A stretch of DNA of 64,000 nt. Source: Ophiobolus disseminans (Eukaryota > Ascomycota > Dothideomycetes > Pleosporales > Phaeosphaeriaceae). The DNA lies in contig MU006229.1 in NCBI GenBank assembly GCA_010093685.1, positions 899,271 through 963,270 of the forward strand. Reading direction: 5' to 3'. Below the pieces are notes generated by a model. That model was not told where the DNA came from, ran no database searches, and worked only from the letters and a program-made list of their open reading frames with translations. The position numbers were made by a program, and so were the translations under genes. Shown piece by piece: positions 52,433 through 64,000 of the stretch; within the stretch, counting starts at the first letter, position 1, and each line of letters begins with the position of its first letter.

Positions 52433-52984
52433 CGTGATGTCGGGGTTGTGGGTTGGGCGCGGCTTCGACGGTTCTATGAGGTAGAGGCGGTTCAGCGACG
52501 ACGGTATGAGGATCGTGTAGAGAAGAGCGTCCAACGGCGTATAGTGATGTGGGGGGTGGCAAGATGCCGTTTGCGCAGGCAGCTGCTCAACGATCGCGCA
52601 GTGACGGAGCTTGTGCACGTGATGATAACGCTAGCTTCATTGGGCAAAAGCCGCTAGCCATTCTTTCCACTCTCATTTTCGGCTGGGCAAGTCTTCCCGA
52701 TCTTCTGAACTGACTGCGACTTACTTCGACGCTTCACATCTTAAGGACTGGATGGTAGAATTTGTGAAATCATATCGAGTTACAAACGATGCCGGTGGCT
52801 ATCGAGTCCTCAGCAAACCATGGCTCAAGCAGTGTACCACAAATCGACCAAGCTTGGTTCGATAGTATTTTCTTGTAGACTTTTGAGTTTGTCGACATCT
52901 ATCCAACACTTTCAGTGAAACAAAAACTTCAGTACTCCAATCGCGACCAACCCAAACCAGGTATCCTCAGAAACATGTACAACC
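52433..52984. promoter_or_regulatory. Divergent promoter region
   Basis: 552 bp between the Rab5 start (minus) and the F-box gene start (plus). No specific site recognised. Confidence 0.4.
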
Positions 52985-54064
52985 ATGGACGCCTTGCCAG
53001 AGGAACTCATCGTGCCAATCTTAAGCTACCTCTGGCGCGAAGACACCAAGACCTTCTTCAACGTTCTTTGCAGCAGCAAAAGATTACACCGCATAGGATC
53101 GGAGATCATCTATACACATGTTTGCATCCACTACTTCAGATACAACACAGCACAATGCATCAAAACCACCCTTCGATCCCTCACCATCGCGGGTGACGCT
53201 CTTCTCGTGTACTACTCACGCCAAAATCGCAGCGGACTCTGTCAAGCCCTGTCTAGACTCACAGCACTCGAGACATCTTCCATCACTCAGACGCTAGATT
53301 TTGGCAGTAAATTGGTCGACACCAATTGCGCCACAACCGGTATCTGTCAAATGCTGTTGGCATTGCCTTGCACCATCATCAATCTGGAAATGGTCCTAGA
53401 GAACGTGGGGCGGCCAACACCCAATGGACAGATCTGCGATGCCATCGCGCCACTACTTCCTCAAGTAGAGACGCTCCGTCTTCAGCTTCCTGCTCTTTGC
53501 GATAGCCTTTTTCGGTGCCTACGAGACGTGCCAGCTGAGTCTAGCAGTGTCGTAGTATCGAATCTCCGGCATGCTACTGTGTGGGCGAGTGACCAGATGA
53601 CTACCGGAGAAGGACGGGGCTTCTTCATGTATATGTCGAGTGCTATTAGGTGCTCCATAGGCCTGGGCGACTGGGAGCTTAGGTTATCTTCGCAACCCTT
53701 CTACGAATCTATACAGGCCCTCCACGAGCAAGGCCACTTTCCTCACCTCCAGCACTTGTGCGTGGCACAAGTACCAAACCAACCATACTTCAAGGACTTT
53801 CCCACCATCTACGAGATCCGCGAAGCTGTTTCTCGGACAGTATTGATTGTGCGTAATCAGTGGACCAGATATGGGCGGCGCAAGATGGTGGTGCAGAATA
53901 GCGAGGGTACAGCGCATATTCTCTGTTCATGGGCACAGTACACTGCCTTTGTCGAGCCGGCGGTCTGGACTACGCTTCCCAACGGATCTCGCATACCACG
54001 CGCTTCCAAGTCGACCATCCCCTTCGAGGTCGTGTGTCGAAATCTAGTCCCGAGTCGTCCGTGA
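52985..54064 (+). CDS. F-box-like protein
   Basis: 359 residues, no intron. The N-terminal MDALPEELIVPILSYLW---TKTFFNVLCSSKRLHRIGSEIIYTHV has the L-P-E-L--I--YL and W/C-S-R spacing of an F-box, which would bind Skp1 in an SCF ubiquitin ligase. The rest is leucine-rich with irregular repeats (LLPQVETLRLQLPALCDSLFRCL, HFPHLQHLCV) of the kind seen in fungal F-box proteins of unknown target. No signal or membrane segment. The ATG (aaccATGg) is well placed. Confidence 0.8.
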   Translation: MDALPEELIVPILSYLWREDTKTFFNVLCSSKRLHRIGSEIIYTHVCIHYFRYNTAQCIKTTLRSLTIAGDALLVYYSRQNRSGLCQALSRLTALETSSITQTLDFGSKLVDTNCATTGICQMLLALPCTIINLEMVLENVGRPTPNGQICDAIAPLLPQVETLRLQLPALCDSLFRCLRDVPAESSSVVVSNLRHATVWASDQMTTGEGRGFFMYMSSAIRCSIGLGDWELRLSSQPFYESIQALHEQGHFPHLQHLCVAQVPNQPYFKDFPTIYEIREAVSRTVLIVRNQWTRYGRRKMVVQNSEGTAHILCSWAQYTAFVEPAVWTTLPNGSRIPRASKSTIPFEVVCRNLVPSRP

Positions 54065-56161
54065 AGGGTGTAAATGTGTAAATCCCGACACATCTGACGG
54101 TCAGCCCACGACTAGTCTATCAAGTGGGTTATGAAGAACCCACATACCGGTCAACGGCCCAAAACTCCGACGAAACCAACTCCACATTACCGGACATCTT
54201 CATGCGTCATTCCTACACCTCGAGCACGCTGCAAACTGGCGCAGATGCCACCAAAATGCAAACAGCACCAGCGTCTGAGGCTACTTGCAAATAGCGGCTT
54301 TTTTTAATTTCTCAAATCATCAAAGACAACTTTTAGTAGCTATGATGTCACATCTCACAGGTGAAACTTGCTTCGCGGCGGATTGTTTTAGCTAGGACAA
54401 AAAGCGGATCTGGCGGATCTATTCCAAGGTCCGCGGACGTTTATAGTGCAGCTAGAGAAAGCGGGGAAGTGGTGAATCTAAGGTGTGAGATGGTCCGAGG
54501 TCATTCGAGACCAACACACGCGAGATGAAATGCAATATTTTGCTCATAGAGATGTGGCTTGAACAGAGGATCTGTCAGTGAAATCCTACCACACCATCGG
54601 GTGTCCCAAAGGGGAAGGCGGATTGGACCCCTCACGCACCTGCATATGAGCGACAACATCGAATTCATACACTTTCCAACAATAAGCAATATACTCACAG
54701 CACTACCCCACAACGCTCGGAGTTGCAGCCGTCCCAAGGCAATGCCATTCACCCAAAACCATACTGCACAACAAAAGACAAGTGCATCGCATACATGGCT
54801 CCGTTGCTTGCAATAGTGGAAAAAGTCACGGCCCGCTGCGTCCACGCGATCTCGACCGCGCCGATCGGTGCCATCTGAAAGGTCCAGACATGACTTGCGG
54901 CAAGGAACATGGAAACGACACCTGACACTTGCCGGCGACTGCCACACCAAGGGTCGTCTCCGCAGCGAATGACGAGACGAGGAGGTGGCTTGCGAGCTGC
55001 GCATGCACAATCGATTGCGCGAGGCATCGCTCGATGACGCCAAGCTTGCTGCTGAGCGTCTGGATTGCGAGAGGGTAGACATTCCATGTTGCGATGCAGT
55101 GAGGGCGCGAACTGCTGTTCAGCACGCGGCGATCTTGTGTAGCGTTCAGCTATGCACGACAGATGGCGCTGCCTTAGTCACCATCGCGACATGAAGCCGG
55201 AGAGCGCGAACAAGCGCTCGGTATCCTGATCCGCGCATGCTGGCCCTAGTGACGGTGGCAGCGAGCAGATCAGTTTCCCGATGCGGCATCGGTATCTGTC
55301 GCCGTCGATTGCTGCTCGAATCACAGGGGCGGGGAGGGGGTCGCGCTAGAGCATGGCCTCGATAACCTGCGTTGGGCGGCGCACCAGGAACACGCACAAA
55401 GGGTCCAGGAGATTTTTTGGCAGCAAGACGGCTGTCTGAGAAGACTCGATGGCGTGCAGACGGAGTGAAACACGCAATCAGCGCTGGCGAGGGAGAGGCG
55501 CGCATTGCATCAATTTCACAGCCCAGCCCTCTTGTAGAATGCGGACGAGCTGGGGGCCTCGCTGCAGCAGCGTCAGCCACGACGCAGGCGGTACCTGTGA
55601 GGGGAGTTCGCCGGGATGGCGACTTGGTCGACTTATCTCCAGGGCTCAGTCACGTTCGCGCTTGGGGCTGTCCTGTCCGGCTGACTTCCAAGGCCGCGTG
55701 CCAGCTTGCGCCCCAAATAATAAAAAGTTGGAGCGCTGCAGCTGCGCTTGTTACAAGACGTCTCACCCTCAACCCTGAACCTGCCTGCTGCCCATCTTCG
55801 CTGCCATCTCATCAGTCGTTGTCTCGACCGGTTGTGGAAATAGCGCCCGCATATCGCTCGCGCCAATCCGGAGTGTAACGCCATATCACCACAGCCGTGC
55901 AAGTGGGGTGTCTTTCCAATCGCATTCCAGAATCTGTCCACACAGCGCTGCACTTAATTTTTTGGAGAAGCCCCGTCCGTACCTGCCCAGCGCGAGCAAA
56001 CGCACCCGCCCGGCCACAAACTCAGAACAATAAATACCCTCACCCTCCCTGCGCCGCCCTGCATCGACCCTCGGCCCCCGATCAGCCGCATCTCGCTTTA
56101 TCCCCACGGACACGTTGGCGCTTGCTGACCTGCACGAACAAAGCAACTTTTTTTTGGCACC
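54065..56161. other. Long intergenic region, 2.1 kb
   Basis: No supported gene. Frames on both strands (for example 54501-55125 minus, 55372-55878 plus) are Arg/Ser/Ala-rich shadows of GC-rich sequence with no domain. The last few hundred bases are probably the 5' leader of the zinc-finger gene, ending in a T-run just before its ATG. A long promoter fits a regulatory gene. Confidence 0.5.
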
Positions 56162-57722
56162 ATGACCGTCCTCAAGGTAGCACCACCTCCCGCCGCCCTC
56201 CCTCCAGCATTGCATCCCCCAATTGGCGCTGACTGTCCCGCGTCCCAGGAACCCATCACTGCCCGACCCGCCAGCCAGCACCGCCACTCCGGCAGCATCA
56301 TGGCCGGCTCCCTCCCCAAGTCGCGCCCGCACTCGACATCGCTGTCGGCCAACTCGCTCAACCCGGCGCATCGCGTTACGCGCAGGAAGAGCATGAGCTC
56401 CACGGCGGCCAGCAACGTCGCGGCCATGGCGGCCGCGGCCAAGGGCACAATAGGCGCGCCGCTCGAGGGCAGCAGCAGCATCCCACGCCGCCTGTCGAAG
56501 CCGGCCTCGCAGTTCCGCGGGCCCACGGTGGCCCTGCACCCCGACATGGCCACGAGCATGCCCGGCCACGGCTCGCCGTTCGCGCCCGGGAGCTACAATG
56601 CGGCTGCACACAGCGAGGCTATCATGGACGGGCCTGCGCTGGCGTCGATGCCTGAGCACGAAAAGGGCAACTCCAAGTCGAGGAACCGACGTGCGAGCGA
56701 AGGAGCCGCGCGCCTCTTAAAAGGCGAGGGCAAGCGCGCAAGTGGTAGCGATCTGAGATGTGAAAAATGTGGGAAAGGATACAAACACAGCAGCTGTCTG
56801 ACGAAGCACCTGTCAGTAACCCTTAGCCTACCACCGTCCGCCCACACACTTTCACACCTCATGACGAATGCCCAGCCTGCAATCGCACAGTTCACGCTAG
56901 CTTGCCAGCTGTTACAAATGCATCCTCACGTTCTGCGTTGACTTTTACTATAGATGGGAGCATACGCCGGAATGGCAGTACACGTCCAAGCTGCTCATCT
57001 CCAAGCACCAGCAAGTCCAGCTCCTGGAGGCTGCATCTGTCCTTGTCGCCATGAACAAGGAGAGCGATGCGGGCGACAGCGACCGTTCATCAGCGTCGCC
57101 GCCCGCCTCGGGCTCCTCGGACCTGCGTGACGAGGTGAGCTCCACAGAAACTACCCCGCCCCCGCAACTCGACGACCATGCCGTGGGATCCTATCCCCAT
57201 TCGCACTTCGGCGGCCATCGCTCAATTAAGCGCTACTCCGGCAACAGCTCCGCCTACAGCCACTCGTACCAATCAACCGTCTTCTCCGACCATGGAAATG
57301 GCCACCACTACCGCCAGTGGAGCAACGTGTCCGACCGTCCCACTACCTCAGGCACCTCGGTTGCTGGCTCCTATCACGACGACGGCAACGACCAGGCTGA
57401 CCTTGCCGCTGCCGTTGGCCTGCTGAGCTGCTCATACGGTACGCCCAAGTCGGGTCCCGTCGCGCTTCCCGCGGATGTACCGCCCGTGCCTCCGCTACCC
57501 GCCAAGTTCATGGAGTTCAACCGCTCGCTGTCGGGCAGCACCACGGTCACGGTGCAGCAGTCGAGTATGCGCAACAGCTATCGCTACCACAGCGAGGCCA
57601 AGGACGTAGACATGGACGACGACCATTTCGCGGACGAGGAGGACTACCGCCATTCCAATTCGCGCAGCCGCGGCCGCATCGACGAAGAAGAGGAGGCCTT
57701 CTTCGGAAGGATGGAGGAGTAA
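56162..57722 (+). CDS. C2H2 zinc-finger protein
   Basis: Probable transcription factor, 472 residues. Model join(56162..56811,56954..57722). The intron is 142 nt (GTCAGT...CTATAG), longer than others here, and interrupts the finger itself. After splicing the finger reads CEKCGKGYKHSSCLTKHLWEH, C-x2-C-x12-H-x3-H, a single finger at about 199-219, followed by a WQYTSKLLISKHQQVQLLEAA helix. Before it lies a Ser/Pro/Ala-rich disordered region with basic patches; after it a Ser/Thr/Pro-rich region and an acidic end (DMDDDHFADEEDY, EEEEAFFGRMEE) that could act in activation. DNA target and pathway unknown. Confidence 0.85.
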
Positions 57723-59490
57723 CCCTCCGATGTCCTGGTCGCCTGCATATCACACTTTCGAGACAGGTTCCTGTATGGCCAGGACACCTCCACTTGCTGT
57801 TCTTTCCGGCCTGTACCACAAACCAACACTAGCCATTTAGCGATCCATCTCCGCAGCCTCTCCTTCTACCTGGCCCGCGCATCCGCAAGCACCGATGAGA
57901 GGGCCTTCACCCCACGTCGTTGCTCTTGAGGTTGAAGCTTGCGTTTCCCGGGCCCAGCGTATCGAGAAGGAACTTGTGCGTCGAGAGCCTAGCACCTCAT
58001 GTATACCGAAGTTTTTTCTTTTTTTTTCTTCTTCTCTTTTCACATTCATCTTCACATTTCCGCCTATTTTAACAGAAACAAACATACAACTATGACTGAG
58101 AGAGGGAGATGGCGGGCAAGTAGCCGTTGGATAACGCGCTTGGACTTGGCCGTGTTCGTGCAGTTGCACCCGTGTATATTCGGCTGGACGATGGGGCGGA
58201 GACGAGGGAGGAAGCTGGATGGATGGTGGAGATTGTAGGACTCGTAGGGTTGGAATACTACATTTTCCTCATCCGCAAAACTGTGCAACCATGAAAAGTG
58301 TGAAGCTGAAGTAACGAGGAATCGCGAGTTGCGGATCCGTCCCAACTGATAAGCAAAAAACTCGACGATGAAGAAAAGGCCCGATTTCAAACTTTGCGAA
58401 TACGAGAATTCCAGTAGTGAACTGGCCGGATAGAACAGCCAGCGTATCGACTTACCTTCCTCCCCAACCCAACACATGTTCCCCCGCCGCGGACGCACAT
58501 CTCGGTGAGCTTCGGCGACGGCGGCGGCGCGATTGTTGGTGTTGAGGATCGTGCATCGTTGCGGTACTTTCCTTTAGCTGAGCGATTGATGTAGATCATC
58601 GCACGGTCGCCCATCGCACCACCATGTAGACTTCAACGAAAATCGCGTGTGCAATTGTAAGCGGGAGCATACAAGTCTTTATACCCCAGTGCTTTACGAT
58701 GGGATGGATCGAGATTGACGTGTCGTGGGATTCCCCGATCAGCGCTCGATGTAAATCTTCGCGTTTTTTGGCGCGGAGCGTTGGGGTGGGAGGGACGGGT
58801 GATGTCATTGCTCCGTGCACGTGCTTGGACCGCGCGCCTGGGAAGTGGTCGCGATTGGGATTGAACGGCGTTGATGAATGGTGTTAGGTTTGGGTGTGGA
58901 TTTAGGTGGAGTTTAAAAGGGTTGTGTGTGTATCGCAACTTGCAAAATCTGCAATACGGTATGTGCAACGATGAGATGGGACAACGCGTGCCATGGCTGG
59001 CCTTATCTCAGCGTCTCCCGTGATGTTGGTTCGATCAGCGATGCTGACGACTTTGTACGTTGGCGGCTGCTTGATTGAGTTACACGCGTTGGTGTATTGT
59101 GGGGTTGGGGTCTGGGTTTAATTGGGATCATCGGAGGGTTCGGGGTGGGATCTGCGGTTGGGAAGGGATGGGGCACGGGGGGTTGAGGCATGAGAGAAAA
59201 GCGGTGGTTGGGAATGGAGGGTGTAAGCAGTGTGCTAGGTATCTATAAGTGAGTAGTGTGATGAATATGGAGGAGGGTGGCTTTGGAAGGATGTTTTGCT
59301 ACCCTGAAAGGAACTCGGGATTGTGAGAAGTAGGACATTAGTGGGGTCGAAAATGATTTGAGCATGGTAGTTGGTAGACTATACGTAGCTATGATAGTGA
59401 GGAATTAGCTATATCATGAGCTGACGCCTAGAATCTGCGAATTCTCGCTTTCCCGATCTCCAGCATGCCCTCGATGTGTGTATCAAGGAA
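57723..59490. other. Intergenic 1.8 kb
   Basis: 3' flank of the zinc-finger gene with a T-rich tract near 58012-58040, then sequence with no recognisable gene. Frames such as 58064-58498 (minus) lack domains. Confidence 0.5.
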
Positions 59491-61240
59491 CTAATACCCA
59501 TCGTTTTCGTACCTCGTTATCATGTCTTCCTTCAGCTGAGCAGCGAGACCACAAACAGTGCTCGGCTTGAGCGATAGTATGTGCTTTGTCGCTTGCTGGG
59601 TTTCAGATATTGCCTGCTGCAAGTCTCCTGCAGACATTGAGGAAGGCACAATAAAATTAGCCGTTAGAGAGAGATATTCCATGCTATGCTCTCCAGCTAA
59701 CGCAGACGGTCCATGGGTGATTAGCTGCATGGCCTCACCGGCAACGACGGCCTCAAACATGTGGCATTCACTGAGACGCCGTATGTCTTGCGACGTAATC
59801 TTGCTTTTGTAGGAGAACAATACGGCTTCGCACAGAAGGTGTAGAGTTTGGAGATGTTCAAAAGGAGTGAGGATTTCCTGTGTATGTTAGAGACCGTTCT
59901 CAGTTATCACACCAACGCGAAAACCCACTAAAGCGGCTTGCAATTCCTCACTGGGCCATACTAGGTTGCCTTGAAGACAAATCATTACATTCCCACCAAT
60001 AAAATAGCTCAGATGGCGAATAGCAGTGAGCGACCTGAGCATTGTTCTTAAATCTTGAGTCGTCCTCATGAAGGCAGGCCGTTCAACACTTGTCTGTTTG
60101 CGACGAACGGAAAGTATCTCGAGCGTACTAGCATGACGGAAAATGGTTGCTTCGTCCACCATCATTGCATCTTGGCCGTGAAGTACATGCTCCAGTAAGC
60201 CTACCAGATTCTGTATGAAGGGCTCCACACCGAGTGACATCACTAGAGGACAGTCTTTGACCATGAGTGTTTTCAACTTTGGAAATTGGCTTGCTGTGAG
60301 GTTTTGAAGTAACACATAGTCGCAGTTGATCAAGGCCAATGCTCGAAGAGCTGGGAACGAAAAATCCGCGAGTGGTGAAACATGTCCGAAGCGATAGCCC
60401 TCAAATACTAACGACGTAGTCATGGAGAGCAAGCAAGGTTTTGATGTTGGGGCTTTGCGAAGTACCGGAGGTAGCTGCTCTTCTTAATCTTCGCTGAATG
60501 AGACCAGTCGAAGTTGTAGTTTGTTGAGACTCAGACATCGTTGCACGATGCCTTCCTTGGATTGGGTTTCCAGAAGTAGTCGAAGATGCCAAAGTGAAGG
60601 CCGCGTTGCGAAGAGCCGCGAAATTGGCGCTTGGCTCTAGCAAACTCTCAAAATGAGTATTGCGTTTTTCGTCCATCGGGGACAGGGACAGTCGCGTCAA
60701 TAGTCGCTGAGTTTCCAGCAGAATGACAACAGTACTCGCAGACAAGGCTTTGCCACACAGGTTGGATACAGTTAAGCTAGGGACTCGTTAATATATCCAT
60801 TGCAGGTAGTAGGTGACAATCAAGCTTACCTAAACGACAGCAACTAATTTTGTCTCACAGCCGCAATGAGCGAGCAAGCAACCAGATCCTCGATACGCTT
60901 CGGTTTGTCGTCATTGCGAAACAGCGAGCGGATCTTAAGATACCGTACGTAACGCAGTCCCACAGCAGATGCAAGATTCCTCCACTCGGACTCCTTCCGG
61001 TGGGGGCCAATGGTGACCATGATGCGATTGAACGCAAGAGGGTATGCGAGCTGCCAGACCATCACGCAAGTCTTCGACGCGCTGATTTGGTTGCGTTGGT
61101 TGAGCTGTAAGTATGAGGTTAGTTGTTCGATGTGAGTGATGTAATTGTAAAGAAGGACTCACCTCAGCGAGGATAGGCTTGAGGATCTCGTACGGCATGC
61201 GCAGAAGGTGCCATGGCGGGATCTCCTCGGGCGATGCCAT
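59491..61240 (-). pseudogene. F-box/LRR-like gene, apparently disrupted
   Basis: The minus strand shows exon 1 61240-61163 (MASPEEIPPWHLLRMPYEILKPILAE), then GTGAGT, and exon 2 from 61105 (LNQRNQISASKTCVMVWQLAYP), together an F-box-like start. Exon 2 runs into a stop near 60844 with no phase-compatible splice into the next frame. Further down, leucine-rich coding moves between two frames around 60640 (a frameshift), meets a TAA at 60484-60486, and continues through FPALRALALINCDYVLLQNL. It then crosses a likely 51-nt intron (59887-59937) to EILTPFEHLQTLHLL and a stop at 59491. Each piece looks protein-like, the whole does not read through. It could be an active gene whose introns I misjudged. 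Confidence 0.5.
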
Positions 61241-61390
61241 GTCGAGAGTGCTGTGTTCCACATTTGAGGTGTGGTGGGCAGAAAGAGATTAGGCGAGGTG
61301 AGGTAAGATGAAGCTCGACGCATCCTGGCAGAGTGAGGCTGGTGCTTTCTTCGAACGCGTAGTCACGGGATATCGCGTTGCGCCAGCATA

Positions 61391-61458
61391 CAAAGACCTG
61401 TCTACCTTCATATCCTTGTTCAATCTTCTAAAGCGTTTATAATGTCGTGAGGATACAG
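61391..61458 (-). repeat. Dispersed ~70-bp repeat, copy 3
   Basis: On the minus strand it starts TGTATCCTCACGACATTATAAA and ends GAAGGTAGACAGGTCTTTG. Closest to copy 2 at 31662. Confidence 0.7.
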
Positions 61459-61731
61459 AAGCTTCCTATAAGAAACCTGTAAACACACGTTTCGTGAGTG
61501 AGCAACTGGGCAGTAATCGACCTTCTCCAGAAGTATACTAGCTTCGAGATGGATGATAAGGCTCCCGGCAACTCTCAAGTAAGCCATGAAGACGACCGAA
61601 AGAACACGGGCAGAGACGAGAGGGATACGGGAGTGAATCAATGGTTCCAAGGTATGTAATGTTGATCATGGATGGCTCCATGCGCGTGCGTCACTCTCCT
61701 GCCGTCACCAGGTGTTGCATCTCAACCTTAC

Positions 61732-61801
61732 TAGAACCTATCCATCCATATAATTCTTTTGTGGGTCGGATACAGTCTTGAAAGTGTCGGGAGGACATAC
61801 A
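61732..61801 (-). repeat. Dispersed ~70-bp repeat, copy 4 (diverged)
   Basis: On the minus strand it starts TGTATGTCCTCCCGACACTTTC and shares ACACTTTCAAGACT exactly with copy 1; the end GGATGGATAGGTTCT is a weaker match. Same orientation as copy 3, about 340 bp away. Confidence 0.6.
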
Positions 61802-62127
61802 AACTTTCTATTGAGTTCTGGGTAGTAGGACACGGATTTTTGTAACACCTAGTCGCATGTGTATCGAAAGAGAACGGCCACACATCTTGCGTCGAGGGCA
61901 AAGTAAATTGTTGGAGAAGCAGACATGTGACTGTCAAGGTAAAGGGTGTAAGGCTGAAGCACGGTGTCATGGAACGAGGTCCGAGCGCGTCCCTGCAGAT
62001 GGTGCGGCCCCTTCCGCACTCAACACCCAACGCGCCTGCATCTTCGTCGACTTTCCCACACGAGCCGAGGCGATAACTGATAACGATCCAATGCCCTCCG
62101 ACGAGCGCTAGCCCACCTCCTTCACCA

Positions 62128-64000
62128 ATGCACCCGGTCGTGACCCTCGCTCTCGAGAATGTCGCAAACTACCGCCAAATGTTCGCGCCGCTGCTTTTCA
62201 GCATCCTCGCTGCGGTTGCGCATGTTCACGACCCTGTACAACATTCGTTGCTTATAACCGCCGTTTCCTGGGCCATACCGTGGCTATATACAATCTTTAA
62301 GGTCGGCATATGGCCAGATGCCGACAGCAAGAGGAGGAACACCAGCTGGCTTGCGGGCGGGTTTCTAGCATTCGCGCAGATATGCGACAGGGCGTCTGCC
62401 GACAAAAATGGAACGTGGGCAACGAGGGTCAGTACGACATTATAGTGTCTTTGGAATATATTCTAATATGCATGCAGAGCCTCCTCCCCCTTCTCGTCAT
62501 CCTCACCTCCAGAAACGACCTCCTGCCAAAGCTCACCGAGCTACCCACATACGGTGCCCACGACGATGCCGCCAAGGAACCCCAGAGTCCTTCCGATACA
62601 CCATCCCAAGCTAGCGTCTATCGTACCTTGGCTGTCGTCACAGGTTCAGCGGCCGCTGTGCTTGCCATATACTCGGTCCCGTCTACCGTCGCATTAGGGC
62701 TGAGCAGCGCCATTTTCACAGCGACCGGCCTGGTGCTTCTGGATACAACTACCCGTACTGCGGACAACGGCTTCACGACCGGCGCATATGTTCCAGTTTC
62801 TGCCAATGGAGTAAGAACAAGACGTAGTTCTGTCGCCGGGCCTTCAAAAGAGCAGCCACTAGTTGTCCTGAGAGACTTCGCCACTGCTTTGTCGGCGGCA
62901 TGCGGGCTTGCTTCCATGTTAGTAGAGCCCTCCTTGAGCAGCGCCATATCTTGGGAGCCAACATTGCAGACTTTCAAAGTTCTGCAATGTATCTTGTGGA
63001 TGATTCCAGTCAACGTTTTTGCTAATGTCCTTCTGTTTTTCACAGTAAGTCCGCCATCCTCACTCAAAAGGGCATTCTTGGAGTCATGAGACGCTTTGGT
63101 ATAGGATGTGGGATCACTCGCACGCATGTGACACCACAGTCTGAACCTGATATCGCATGTATCATCTGACGCTAACTTTATCAGCTTTCACGACAAGGCG
63201 CTGTGGATGCTTCACTTTTGTCTGTCTTTGCATGTATATGCGCAAAATTACATTTCGACCCTTCCTTTATGGCCATCTGGTTTACTTGTATCTACGTGCT
63301 GTCGGCACTTCTTTGCATGTCCGAAACACCTGTGTCCATTTTATCTGGGGACAAGCGCAGTCTTCTACGCGTTCTCAGGCGCATCATTCTTGGAGCCTCC
63401 GTTCTGTCTATTGGCTTAGCATTGTCCCGATACGCCCCTGGACTGCAGCATCGTCAATCTACCGATAACTCCCCTCGCTTCCAGGTCGCTCCACCAGCAT
63501 CGCCATTTGATCCCGTTCCCATCAACCTCAACAATGGACATCCAGCTGCCCAGCTAGTCAGCGCTGCGGAGTCAAATTTTGACAGTGTCCTGAAACACCA
63601 ATCTACGACTTTAGCAGATGCAGCTCGCGAGTACCGACGCAGGTATGGGATCGCACCACCACCACACTTCGATCGCTGGTACGAGTTTGCCGTTCGTAAC
63701 AAGGTCATTATGATTGACGAGTACGATATGATTAACGAAATGCTGCTGCCGTTTTGGGCTATTGAGCCGGCATCGATCCGATCGCGCATCACGCGGGAGT
63801 TAGGTGGCGAGGATAGCGCGCTGATCGGCGTGGCTATTCGCAATGGTGAGATAGTCAATATCGAAAAAGGGGACGAATGGCAACGAGAAGCTACCAAGGG
63901 TATGATGGAGAGTTTTAGGCAATATCTCCCAGACATGGATCTGGGCTTCAACATCCACGATGAGCCTCGAGTTGTGGTACCCGACTCGCACTTGTCTTCC
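62128..64000 (+). CDS. CAP10/GT90-type membrane glycosyltransferase (3' end outside window)
   Basis: Model join(62128..62427,62478..63044,63185..>64000); introns of 50 and 140 nt, phase 0; 561 residues visible and the frame is open at the edge. The N-terminal 350 residues hold about eight or nine hydrophobic segments (LLITAVSWAIPWLYTIF, LLPLLVILTS, TLAVVTGSAAAVLAIYSV, ILWMIPVNVFANVLLFF and others). After a linker comes AAREYRRRYGIAPPPHFDRWYEFA--N, then IDEYDMINEMLLPFWAIEPASIR, the conserved start of the fungal CAP10/GT90 domain (YRRR-G--PPP-FD-W-EFA). In Cryptococcus, Cap10/Cxt1 proteins build capsule or glycolipid xylose linkages; here a Golgi/ER glycan role is inferred. The catalytic part is not in view. 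Confidence 0.85.

Larger units (their letters stand above)
61241..62127. other. Intergenic with two copies of the ~70-bp repeat
   Basis: Between the disrupted F-box gene (minus) and the glycosyltransferase gene (plus). Apart from the two repeat copies listed separately, no gene is supported. Confidence 0.55.

Noticed and set aside
54501..55878. Overlapping Arg/Ala-rich frames on both strands
   Set aside because: Mutually overlapping frames of GC-rich DNA without domains; treated as noncoding upstream region.

Overview
The window is nuclear DNA of a filamentous ascomycete (Pezizomycotina). The gene families present and the general architecture make a dothideomycete plausible, but that is inference. 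The evidence is eukaryotic gene structure: many short introns of about 46-60 nt with GT-AG borders and CTAAC-like branch sites, genes on both strands, no operons, and fungal families such as a fungal tyrosinase, a CAP10-type glycosyltransferase, a calcofluor-white-hypersensitivity-type small protein and a fungal Cdt1. Most exon models below were built by hand from reading frames and splice sites, and the intron phases close in nearly every case.

Region 1-32 kb is mostly ordinary chromosome. It holds a pyruvate decarboxylase (cut by the left edge), a cytochrome P450, an NCS1 nucleobase-type permease, a broken DUF3883 (NO VEIN C-terminal domain) gene, a fungal conserved protein often mislabelled geranylgeranyl pyrophosphate synthase, formyltetrahydrofolate deformylase, an SDR, a large surface membrane glycoprotein, a HAD phosphatase, a second SDR, beta-carbonic anhydrase, a DUF3253 protein, a small two-repeat protein, Cdt1, a small mitochondrial-type coiled-coil protein, a peroxin/dysferlin-domain protein, a tyrosinase, and (32.1-33.9 kb) a SUKH/SMI1-KNR4 protein.

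Region 34-47 kb is different. It contains seven genes: two paralogous small coiled-coil proteins, a third small coiled-coil protein, a PIP-box plus GIY-YIG nuclease-like protein, a SNF2 helicase and two unrecognised proteins. They sit in repeat-rich DNA. Short copies of a motif (mRNA sense CTTYTGGAGATGRGAC or close variants) lie about 40-250 bp past the stop codon of all seven genes, always in the sense of that gene, and I did not notice it outside this block. Tandem duplications and an interrupted tRNA-Lys-like sequence are also here. This gene-plus-3'-repeat arrangement looks like a cassette array and is the main candidate for something undescribed; its function is unknown.

Region 47-64 kb returns to conserved genes: a SnoaL/NTF2-like protein, tRNA 2'-phosphotransferase Tpt1, a single-pass membrane protein, a Rab5-type GTPase, an F-box protein, a C2H2 zinc-finger protein, a decayed F-box/LRR-like gene and a CAP10-type glycosyltransferase cut by the right edge. 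A dispersed repeat of about 70 bp occurs four times in the window (6.3, 31.7, 61.4 and 61.8 kb).
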